From Nymphaea colorata (taxonomy: Eukaryota; Streptophyta; Magnoliopsida; Nymphaeales; Nymphaeaceae): 64,000 nt of DNA. Below the pieces are notes generated by a model. That model worked only from the letters and a program-made list of their open reading frames with translations. It made no database searches and was not told the origin of the DNA. This document shows positions 1-10,025 of the stretch, one piece after another. The DNA lies in contig NC_045138.2 of assembly GCF_008831285.2 (NCBI RefSeq), forward strand, positions 5,051,205 through 5,115,204, written 5' to 3'. A program made the translations under genes and the position numbers. Each line of letters opens with the position of its first letter. Position 1 is the stretch's first letter.

Positions 1-1200
1 AGTCAAGCTCACTCGAGCTTGACTCATATCTTGTTCAGCCCGAGCTCCATTTGAGTTGTACCAGGTTAGCTCGAGGTCAACCCGAGTCGACTGAGTCCGA
101 GCTAGAATCATTTCATTTCCTTTAGCAACTCACCATTTGAACTTTATAACTTTTTTTTTTGTTGTTTTTTGGTAGCCGCCCTACACCAAAGTCGATCTTT
201 TAGGCTGATTCAGATCTGGAGTTGAATCAATTACCCAATTGCACTGATCCGAAAAATCGGATGTGAAAAAAAAAATTCAATTAAGAAATCAGATCGGATT
301 TAAGAAATGGCATCCGACCAGATTCAGATTCGTATATACATAAAAACCTGAGCGGATTCGGATCGGTCAAACCTGAGTAGACCGAGTCCCATCTAGGTAG
401 AAAGGAAAATGATAACCTACATTAAGTCAGCTTAGGGATGCCAATATATTGGATTTGAATTGAATATTTGATCGCTCCCATAAAAATCAGATGTTAAAAA
501 AAATTAATATTTGATTAATAAATCAGATCAGATTTGAAAAATAACATCCGACCAGATTCAGATTCGGATATACATAAATACCGGACCAGATTCAGACCAG
601 ATTTATTTTTAAACAAACTTCCTATAGCTAATGCTCTTATATTTTGAAAATTGAAAAAATTCAGTTCAAAATGTGGATTCGGATACGAATAAAGTCAGAT
701 AGGGATTATGAAATCGGATTTCAAATTCAAATTCGGATATGATTTTTCTTAATTCGTATTCAAATTCGAATTTCAATATGAATATCCAAAAAAGTGGATA
801 TGGTTAAGGGTGTTTCTAATTTGAATCTGATCCCATTGACAACCCCACCCGAGCTTAATCGAGTCAAGTTCATCAAGCTTGAGTTTTCAGTTAAGTTCGA
901 GCTTGGCTCATTGACAAACGAGTTGAGCAGAGTTCGTGTTGAGGAAGTTAGAGTCACCAGCCCTAGATCATTAGTTATCCTAATCGGATTTAAGCAAGAG
1001 GTTCTCAAGTGCGCCGGTAGCTAGTGTCCCTCAATTTGGTTAAACCCAAGATCTGTATAAATTTTAGATTTTGGAAAATCTGATTCCACAAAGTCTTATA
1101 ATTCGGTTTGGCCCTACCCGAATCCAGATGTCGAACTGCCGGCCCACCCCTGAAGAAAATCTTGGTTCCGCCCCTGCTTTTTTTTACGTTGATTTTAAAC
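1..1200. repeat. Degenerate interspersed repeats, no gene
   Basis: Bases 1-125 and about 840-960 consist of reiterated GAGCTCGAG/CGAGTC-type words. Bases about 180-835 consist of reiterated GGATTCGGAT/AATCGGAT words with a TAGGGATGCCAAT-like end near 424. These resemble the two MITE-like families seen more completely at 4460-4852 and 27190-27638. No target duplication could be read here, and the short open frames across the segment are low-complexity translations. Confidence 0.55.
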
Positions 1201-1560
1201 TAGTGAACGGGAAAAATAGAAGGAAATAATTTAAAAAAAAAAAGAAGAAAAAAAAAATGGAAGGAAAGTTCACCCTTGTGAATATAAAATCATCTGGTCG
1301 GCGGAGCCTTGGAGTCAACCGACGTCTGAGGAGCAGCTTCAGCAAGGTCTTCTCTTCTTCTTACCGCCGTAAAATTTCCTTGCGGTAAAATCTCTCTCTC
1401 TCTCTCTTGTTACCTCTATCTGTCGTGAGTAGAAGCCGTGTACCCACTGTGACCATGAGAAGAGGGAAGAGGGATACAGAGAAAATAAAGACAGCCCTTG
1501 CTTGTTACCTGCCTTTTACTTTAGCAGGCTAAAGGAGACAAACCATATTACACTAAAAAA

Positions 1561-2562
1561 TAAGGGGAAAAAAAACTCGTTCAAGAACTCATTCCAAGTG
1601 TCGGGCAGCCCGTGTAAGCACCAATGGATACAGTCGGCGTAAGTCTCAGGGTCGGCCTTCTACTCAGGGTTCAGAAGCTTGGCTTGTCGGATCGTGTAAA
1701 TGGATGTATGTGCGTCTTTCCGGTACTTGGACAGGGTCATCAGGTTCACGAAGAACACTGGAACCTTCATTGAGAAGGTCACGTTCTTCGCCACCACTAA
1801 GAGTCGCTGGTCCGTTCCCACCTCCAAATGTGAGATGTTCTTCGGGATCGGCGTGGTCTCCAGTACGCACTTGATCCGTTCAGGTTGAGCCAGTCCATGC
1901 TCCTACAACATCCAACATTATTATTAACGGGAAAAGTTGCCGGCAATGCTAGCCGTGCCCCTCTAACGAACCAAACTTCTTTACAAATTAGTTTTCAAGA
2001 ATATGTTACATTTTGGTGACAAAAACAGTTTGTTACAATTTGTTCTAAAGTTAGTGTATTTTTGTAAAACATTGTAATACAATATTTTATGAGTCCGCTT
2101 CATTCTTTAAAACAAATTTATGAAACCATTGGGAGTAGAAAAATGAGCGCTTAGGCCTCCAACACTTTTTAGCATATTTCATTTGGTTTAGCAACACTGA
2201 AACAAGTAGTTTTAATTTGCAACTTAAGTCTTACAATAATAAATCAGAGAAGTGCTTACAGGGGCAAAGCAAAGGAGCCCCCTTAAAATTTTTGAAAAAT
2301 AAGATGTTATATGTTAGAGAGAATTTACATGACACTTCAAAACCAGGTTTTTTGGAATATTTACATGCTCATAACCTAATTTTCTAAACTAGAGTAGAAA
2401 AGCCGATCCCCATTAGGTAAAAGTTCATATAAAACTAGATTCTGGGTGTACCACCCAAACAAATAAACAAATTTTGAAAACTCATTAGAAACCTTAGCTT
2501 TTCATAAAAAACTTTTCAAAATTTGTTTGGAACATGGTGTCATCCCTATGGCCTTTTGAAAC

Positions 2563-2593
<31 letters not shown>

Positions 2594-3553
2594 ATTTTAT
2601 GCCTTATAAAAAAAAGCCCCTAAGGATGTCAATGAATCGGATTTAAATCCGATATATCCTTAATTATATATGCTATTTTGGATATTCATATATTCGGATT
2701 CAAATTCAGATTCGGATACGAATAAAGAAAAGTCATATCTGAATCCAAATCCGAATAGGAATCTGATTTTTATATTCATATTCAAATCCGAATCCCAATT
2801 TTGAAATGGATTTTATCAATTTTCAAAATATAATAGCATGAGATACAAGATAGTTGTCTAAAAATGAATCCGATCCAAATTCATGTCCATATCTGATTGG
2901 ATATTTATATATATATCCAAATCCGAACCAGATCGAATGCCATTTATTAAATCTGATTCCAATCTGATCCGATTTCTTAATCAAATATTAAACTTTTTCT
3001 ATATTCAATCGAATATCTGATTCAAATTGACATCGTTAGTGGCCCATGTAAAAATATTTTCTAAAACTTTATTTGGTAGGTCTCGGACAGTACCAACTCT
3101 CACATTATATATGGTAAAAAAAAGAAAAAGAGAGTTCCATGGAGAGGAGACATGCTGCAAAAGAAGACTTTGGTTCTTCGCTCCACTTTGACCAAATCTT
3201 CAGCACCCTTTCATACGACACCGGCCTCTCGATCTCGTCATATTCCGTGGAGCCATTCTCGGCCGGTTCCGGCGAGAGAGAGATCAGTAAGAGGAAACGA
3301 ATATGAGTCACCCCCAGCAATTCCCTTCCTTATGAACTTCAATCCAAAAGCATAATAACTTACAAAACTTTCATCTTGAATGTGTTCATCCACCAGATAT
3401 ATGTATTGAAGATCAAAACGTCAACTCCCCTCCAATTTTCCGCGTGTTTGGCGATCGATTCAGGCATTATAATCTGCTGTGCATCTTTGGGTGGCCGGAG
3501 TTGGATTCCACCAAGAAAGGCGGCCAATAGAACTCCACCGTTGCGTTATATTC
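1561..3553 (-). pseudogene. TRICHOME BIREFRINGENCE-LIKE (TBL) pseudogene
   Basis: Remnant of a TBL/PC-esterase gene; family members are Golgi polysaccharide (mostly xylan) O-acetyltransferases. Three exon-like blocks are visible in transcript order. Block 3553-3366 follows an ATCCAG acceptor and encodes YNATVEFYW, FLVESNS, IMPESIAKH and FNTYIWWMN, with a frameshift after the first half. Block about 3300-3137 encodes GSTEYDEIERPVSYERVLK and then, in a shifted frame, VFFCSMSPLH. Block 1902-1561 follows a TGTAG acceptor and encodes IKCVLETTP, YRKDAHTSIYTIRQ, then a TAG where the family has Gln, then [19 protein letters not shown]. The C-terminal catalytic DxxH (DCIHW) is still legible. The N-terminal GDSL region was not found upstream. 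A 418-bp MITE sits in the former intron at 2621-3038. Two frameshifts, a stop and a missing 5' end make it non-functional. Confidence 0.85.
2621..3038. mobile_element. MITE-like element, GGATGTCAA terminal family
   Basis: It begins TAAGGATGTCAATGAATC and ends GATTCAAATTGACATCGTTA, so the ends are imperfect inverted repeats. The interior is AT-rich with repeated GGATTCGGAT-type words in both orientations and no coding capacity. The flanking octamers do not match, so an 8-bp duplication is not supported for this copy. It lies between exon blocks of the TBL pseudogene. Assignment to a hAT-like class rests on the better copy at 27190-27638. Confidence 0.55.
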
Positions 3554-4459
3554 CTGGATACCAAGATCAGTGACGTAATGATCAGGTAACACATATATAT
3601 AATAACGAGCTATGCCCAATAATGTACTGAATAGTGCCAAAGCAACTTAGTTCAGAGAATCCTTTTCAGCATTAAATCGTTTACGGCGACCTCTACTGAC
3701 TCTTTGACTACGAAGTAGGTCTTTCTTCTAATTGAATGCCAACAGTACCTTGCATTCAGTGAGGGAAGTAATTGAATCATTCAAAAGTTAGAGATGTTAA
3801 CGCCGATGTAAGTTAATTAGTTTGAAAATTATCCTGACCCATCCATTGGAGCTTGAATAATGACCAAGGGACCCGCATTCTCAGCACCCATTCATCGTTT
3901 TCTAGCTACACGATCATTCATACCCCCATTATAATTCCAATACAAATGTAAAAATAGGTACAAATTAGTAACCATACGAGTCCATAAACTCCGTTTGAGG
4001 ATCTAATATGAAAAAAAAGAAAAAATCAATTGCTTGAGTTTCTTTTTAAGGAGCATAGCATAGTTGGTTCGGTCAAAAATGGTAGCCCTTTGTCGAGTTG
4101 ACAATATCATTATTTCAACTATCAACTTCTTCCATAATGATATTTATATTTCTTATTATCGTCTTGTTCGGCTAATATATATATATATATATATTAAAAC
4201 TACAAAAAAAATGACAGAAGTGAGTAGTTTACCTTTTATGTATAATAACACTATATTTTCAAATATTATGTCGTTTAGAAGTTTAAAATAATCTGCTGTA
4301 CGAAAGTTGGCTTCTTTATTTGTGTCTTGTAATCATCATGAACATGCATAAGCAACTACACAAATGGGTACCAGAAGTTAAGGAAGTTAAAAAAGTTGGG
4401 GCAGGTCGACTACCCTTGAGTGGTCTCACCATGAACAATAAACAATAAAAAGGAACAGC

Positions 4460-4852
4460 TAGGAATGTTCCTCAAGTTGAGCCAACTCGGGCTCCGTTCG
4501 AACTGGCTCAGTTAAGCTTGACTTGAGCTCCACTTGTATGTTAAATGAGTCGAGTTCGAGCTTAAATGATAACTCAAGTTTGTAAATGAGTCGAGTTCGA
4601 GTTCGATAAACTCGACCCAATTAAACTTGTTTAACACTAATACTTATTTGTGTAATTTCAAAAACATAAAATGGCTTAAAAGAAAAATGTGAAAATTTTA
4701 ACATAAATATATATTAAGAAACACGAGCTTAAACAAATTGAGCTCAAGCTTGAACTCAGTTAAGCAAGTCAAGCTCAAGTTGAGCTATATATGAGTTGAG
4801 TCGAGTTTGAGCTGGTCCAGCTCTAGCTCGGCTTGCTCCTTGTACATCCCTA
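4460..4852. mobile_element. MITE-like element, CGAGTTCGAGC-rich
   Basis: The ends are TAGGAATGTTC on the left and GTACATCCCTA on the right, imperfect inverted repeats beginning with TA. Subterminal regions are filled with GAGCTCGAG/GAGTCGAGTTCGAGC words in opposite orientations around an AT-rich core. The flanking octamers (ggaacagc and ttaatagc) match at five of eight positions, so a degraded 8-bp target duplication is possible but weak. Confidence 0.5.
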
Positions 4853-5639
4853 TTAATAGCTTTTGACAAATTTCTGGTTTGGAATGCTACTGAGAGGTTC
4901 ATTAGAAATCTGAAATTGTTGAAGAAACAACAAGATGACCTTCGTTTCAAATCTGGTATTCTTGCTTTAATTTTCTATAACTGCCAGATGATTGTGGATT
5001 ATTGGTAATCAAATTAAAATTTGGTTTATCGGGTTTCACACGCTTTTTTGGGCAATAGGTTGGTTGCTGATTCGAGTGGCATGGGTGTCAGCACCATAGG
5101 AAATGGGCCAATGGTTGGTCGCTGGTTCGAATGGCATGGGTGGCAAGCTCGGTCAAAGAACAAGTAAAAACATGCAAAACATCTTTTTTTTTTTATGTTT
5201 TTTCAAAGAACCGACCTTTTTGCAGTTTTATGTTGGGCCTGTTGGGACACAAAACTCGAATTCGTATCCGGTCCACTTAAAAGAAAAAAAAAATATCTTA
5301 AAATGTAAAATAAAAAATTTTAATATAAAATACATTTTTAATTATAAAGTATATATCAGTATTAAAATAAAAACAATATTAAATAACGTACTAAATCGAA
5401 CCGAGTTCCATAATAAAAATTATATTGAAATGACATACAAAAACAAATCATGCCCCATCAAAGCGACTCGGATCGACCGGTTACGTTATCAGGTAGGCTG
5501 GTTTTTTTGGGTCCAAATTGGAACCCAATCAGATCAAGTACCGAGTTCCGTCAAGTACTCGGCCCAGCCCGAACTGATATATTTATCACGCTTTTTAACA
5601 CGTTTTTTAAATTATGTTTGTTGAAATAGGCTTCCAAGA

Positions 5640-6290
5640 ATCTAATCTTTTTCCTGAAACTGTTGTTGGACTCCCAATTTCCAATTTTCTAATCTCATTT
5701 CAAGATCAAAACCAACAAAATCAAATCAAGTCTCTCCAAATACCAAAACTACACTCAAATATCAAAACTTTAAACCCAAAGATGTTTTCAAAAATTCTGA
5801 ATTGGTCGAGTTCCAACCATTCCAAACCCAAAATTTTAATCTTAAAGATCCGATTCTCAAAAATTTCAGCTTGACTTCAACTATTCAGTCCAATTTTTCC
5901 AAATTCAATTTTGGCTTCAAAACTGAATTCTGTTTGGAAGGCTTTCAAGAATTTTCAAGTCAAATTTCAAATCCAAGAATCCAAAATATATTTGAAATTC
6001 TAAAAGTCTAGCCCAAACTTTCAATTTACAATTCCAAGATCCTAGTTTCAAAAACAAAGCTTCAATTACCCAATCCCCAATTCGATTCAAAATCCAATAG
6101 TATGATTATCAATTTCCAAATCCAAATTCTAATTTTTTAGACAAAATCAAGGTTCAATTTCCAAAATCCATGATTAATTCAAAAATTTCATTCCAAGAAT
6201 GATTTTCCAATCTTCAAAATTTTTGAAATACAAAAATATTTTGAATCAAATCCAATTCTTTGTTTAAAATGAACTTTAAAAGTCTGAAAT
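5640..6290. repeat. G-poor low-complexity tract
   Basis: About 650 bases in which the plus strand is strongly depleted in G and dominated by short words such as TTCCAAATTC, CAAATCCAA and AAAATTTC. This composition creates long but meaningless open frames. No domain or known motif is visible, and I annotate no gene. Confidence 0.5.
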
Positions 6291-6297
6291 CCAATCC

Positions 6298-6300
<3 letters not shown>

Positions 6301-6349
<49 letters not shown>
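6301..6349. repeat. (TA)n microsatellite
   Basis: Uninterrupted TA dinucleotide array of about 25 units. The Ile-Tyr repeat peptides predicted through it on the minus strand are artefacts of the array. Confidence 0.95.
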
Positions 6350-6351
<2 letters not shown>

Positions 6352-6964
6352 AGCCCACACCATGGAAAGTGGGGTGCAAACAATAAGCTCATAGGTATGT
6401 TCAACCCAATTTTTGTTGTTAAAAAAGGTCACATTTTTTAAACATATTTTTAAGAAGTAAAATCATGGTTTTTTAACTCCTCAAGCTTTAATGCATTGCC
6501 AACCCTTGAATTTTGTATGCTAATTTTCAATTTTGTTTTTATACATTGGAACAGGGAAGAACGGAGCAAGAACAAAGCTGTGTCTCTATCAGCTCTGTTT
6601 TCTTCTAATTGTAATAATCAATCAACAAAAACTCAGCAGGGTCTGAGTTAAAATCAATTGCAACCAGGAAAAAAAACACCAAATCCGATTACAGTCACAA
6701 ATGCCATTGATAGGAGTGAAGAAATACAGAAATAGACATTTATGAAAGAAATGCAAAACATTATTCCAAGAAATTACACGCAAGAATCAAATCAATGAAG
6801 AAAACGACGAAGAAATGAAGAGTCTCATGATGATTGGAGAAGGAAATAAAATCCAGAACTCCCTTCCATGTCTAGAATTCCACACAAGGAATATTTTCGA
6901 TTTTCCTCTCCATTCTTCCTCTACATTCACTTGTTCGAAACTCCAGGGAGAGGATCGTTGATCT

Positions 6965-7290
6965 TTCGGCGGTGGGCATCGGGCTGGGCCGTCGAGACTC
7001 GGGCCTGGCAACCCAAAATTTGGGCCAGGGTCCAGGTCCAATATTCGAGTATCGGGCTCAGGCCAGGGCCCAGTCAGGCCCAGTTATAATAAAAAATGAT
7101 TTTTAAATTATAAAATATTTTTTTTGAATATAAATTGTATTTAAATAATAAAATATGTATTATTAAATTAAAATAATAACAAAGTTTTTTTTTAATATCA
7201 ACTGGCCGGGCCGGGCCCCGTCGGGCTGACCCAGTGGGCCCGGGCCCAAACCTAGGCCAGGTTTTTCGCTGGTGGCCCGGCCCGTCCAAG
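6965..7290. repeat. GGGCC-rich repeat with AT-rich core
   Basis: Arms rich in CGGGC/GGGCC words (about 6970-7080 and 7203-7285) flank an AT-rich core. The left arm carries GGGCATCGGGCTGGGCC and the right arm GGCCCGGCCCGTCC, in opposite orientation. A related arm (GACATCAGGCCGGGGCC) begins at about 40568. Probably a non-coding transposon-derived foldback; no clear target duplication was found. Confidence 0.4.
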
Positions 7291-7330
7291 GTGAACTCGC
7301 AGATTTTCTGATCTCCAATCGCTGGTATCT

Positions 7331-7460
7331 AGACCTTAAAAAAAATAAAAATAAAACTTTACATGTAAACTTTTAAAATTAAAAAATAACATTTTTGTTG
7401 TTGTTAAAATTTTGAAACTACAATTCGGCCCCTCATGAAAAATTCTTGACTCTGCCCCTA
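7331..7460. mobile_element. Short MITE-like insertion (GGCGGAG/CTCTGCCCC family)
   Basis: A 130-bp AT-rich insertion flanked by the direct repeat CTGGTATCT (7322-7330 and 7461-7469). Its right end, GACTCTGCCCCTA, matches the terminus of the copies at 7774-7968 and 8766-8957. The left end does not carry the matching terminus, so this copy is degenerate. The middle contains TTAAAATTTTGAAACTA, which recurs in other copies. Confidence 0.55.
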
Positions 7461-7773
7461 CTGGTATCTTTGATGGCGACAAAGAAATCAGGAAAAGACA
7501 AACGCGAGGAAAAAACATGGCCGATAAAGTAACTAACAGAGAGCATGAGAAGCAAAAAGTGAAAGGGCGAGAGTGCCCGTAGTGGGTACTTGAAAAGGTG
7601 CACTTGATTAAAAGCTGTACCATTGAATAATTTTTCCCATATAGATTTGTCTTTTACGTTTAGTTTGATCTTGAAAAAGCCTTTTAACTGGTAATTTGTT
7701 TACAGAAAATTGTTTCGAAGAATCACTAGAATGGGAGCCATTGTCTCCATTTTAGTTATGAGGCATGTGTGAT

Positions 7774-7968
7774 CAGTGGCGGAGCAAGGAATTTTTTGTC
7801 TTATGGGCCAAATTATAATTTCAAAATTTTAACAGGGACCGAAATAGAAATTTTTAAATTTTTTATATATATTAAACTAAATTTTTTTAGATTTACATAT
7901 AAATTTTTAAAGTTTTTAAAATCTGAGGAGCGACCAAGGCCCCTGCCGACCCCCTTCCTCTGCCCCTG
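7774..7968. mobile_element. hAT-like MITE with 8-bp target duplication
   Basis: A 195-bp non-coding element. The left end is CAGTGGCGGAG and the right end CTCTGCCCCTG, which form an imperfect inverted repeat. It is flanked by perfect 8-bp direct repeats TGTGTGAT at 7766-7773 and 7969-7976. Short inverted ends, an 8-bp duplication and an AT-rich interior fit non-autonomous hAT elements. No transposase is present in the window. Confidence 0.8.
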
Positions 7969-8765
7969 TGTGTGATGGAATGGAATGAAGATTCTAGGAT
8001 GAGCGTTCTGGTGTTTGATGAAAGAAAATGAGCTTAGTGCTCGGGCGAACCCTCCCCCTCTCCCCCACCACCTTAACTCCTTGATTCAAAAAAATTAAAA
8101 ATTTATATGTATATTTCAAAAATTTTACTTTAGGCCTAAGTGAAAATTTTGAAAAATTCTATTTTGGCACTTGTTAAAATTTTGAAACTATAATTTGGCA
8201 CTTGCAACAAAACATTCCTGTAAAGGAGTCGCACTAACCTTGTAAAGGAGTGGCACTAACCTTATAGAGCTCAACTCGACCCTAACTGTTAATAATGTTT
8301 GTTGCAACTGCTGGGGCTTGATTTGTGAAACAATGACACTAATGTTTGTTAATTTAGTTCTAATGATATGCAATTCCTCACATAACCTTGAAAATAGTGG
8401 GGCGCGATTTTATTCTGTAAATTTTAATTCTAAAAATATGCAAATTTTTTCTTCTTTTTTTTCACTTTTGAAAGAGCAACCCTCGGTCATCGGGACCAAA
8501 TGAGGGGTCATGTCCCTTTCTTGGGTTTTAAAAAAATCAAAAGCTTACTTATAAATTTTAAATAGTTTAGTTTATCCTACATAAAAAAAAATTAAAATTA
8601 AATTTTGGGTCCTGTTAAAATTTTGAAACTATGGTTTTGTTTCTGCAACGAAAAATTCCCATTCCCAACCTCATCTTTGAGATCAGCAACTCTCTACCTA
8701 CAGCTGAGGGTTAAAAAAAGCTTTATGTCCTTTGTTCTACATAGCAGCTAATTCAGGGTTGTATG

Positions 8766-8957
8766 CAGGGGCGGAGCCAGGATTTTTTTTAGGGTCGGGC
8801 CAAGACGATTTGCGGGTCGGGCCAAGAGGAGCGATCGGTCAGGCCAAACTAAAAAAAATTTGATTTTTTCAATATAAAAAAAATTTCTGGGCTCACCCGG
8901 GCCATGGCCCGGGCGGCACCCCCCACCCCCCCCCCCCCCCCCCCCCCTCCGCCCCTG
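8766..8957. mobile_element. hAT-like MITE with poly-C tract
   Basis: A 192-bp copy of the same family. It begins CAGGGGCGGAG, ends CTCCGCCCCTG, and is flanked by GTTGTATG (8758-8765) and GTTGTACG (8958-8965), an 8-bp duplication with one mismatch. A run of about 22 C residues (8926-8947) lies just inside the right end, preceded by CCCGGGCCATGGCCCGGG, itself palindromic. Confidence 0.8.
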
Positions 8958-10025
8958 GTTGTACGTAAAGTTGGATCAGAATTTGTCCCTCAAAGCCTAT
9001 AAAAAACACGAGCCCAGCCTGGTCTGTCTATTTAATTGGTCAGGTTATGTTCGATCCGTGGCTCAGCTTAAAAGTAATATGCAAATAAAGAGAAGTCTTG
9101 ATCCGGCTTAAACCCAAAATCCTTTTGATATGAGAACTGTGGATGTAAGAGCAGATTCTCCCCCTCTAATTTTAAATCAGACCTTTTCTAAATGCTAGTT
9201 TGATGAACCATGGATTTATTAATCAAACGCTATGTATTCTTCTTATCCTTGCTTTTCTCGTTCTCAAACTTGCTTTCACCTTAACCTGGCAACGGATCCA
9301 CAACACTAGTAATTTGATATAGGTTACAATAAATAAAATAAAAAACTTTTAAAATGAATGGCCCCAGTGAAAATGTTTTAAAAGTTTTATTCTTTTATAT
9401 ACTTTGGCAGTATTTTCTTTAATTTTTCGTTTTTCAAAAAAAAAAAAAAAGCTTTGCTAAGCTTTTTTTTCATGTTTGGTTAAGTGGGAGTGGTTACCAC
9501 AACCTTCTTTCCGCTTCATTCACCATACAAGTGTGCACTGTTCACCAAGGACTTGTTTGGTAAATATTACACTTCGTAAATGTTTACATAAATCTGTTTA
9601 AATTTTTAACGTAGATTCATAAAATACTCACAGCAGAGTGTTCTAACTTTTCTTGGATCAGAACAGTTCTGATTAATACACCTCAACTCCATTGAAAGGG
9701 ACAACACTATGTTATAGAATTAATGGCTCAAAATGAGTTGCTTGAATCTTTCACACATTGGGGCCATATCCAGAAGCAGCATGGAATAAGTACCCCACAG
9801 AGTGAACCCAAATTCAGATTGTTCGTGGGAAAGGACTAAAGAGTAGAATTCCAGCACCCAAAGTGTTGTCAGAAAATTGCTAGATTTTTCATTAATTGAG
9901 GCTGATAGCACGACAAGACTACAATTTACATTTCTGATTTCCCAACTATAAACAAGAAAGCAAGTTCCCTCACCAGCTATTATGATAACTAGAACGGTAA
10001 AAAATGGAATCACAGTGCGTAAGCC

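Noticed and set aside
5103-6011. Open frames of up to 173 codons on the plus strand
   Set aside because: Low-complexity, compositionally skewed translations with no domain, no splice context and no coding-like codon pattern.
6188-6432. Minus-strand frames with Ile-Tyr repeats
   Set aside because: They are translations of a TA microsatellite; the same applies at 26639-26848, 38663-38940, 40504-40738 and 53328-53953.
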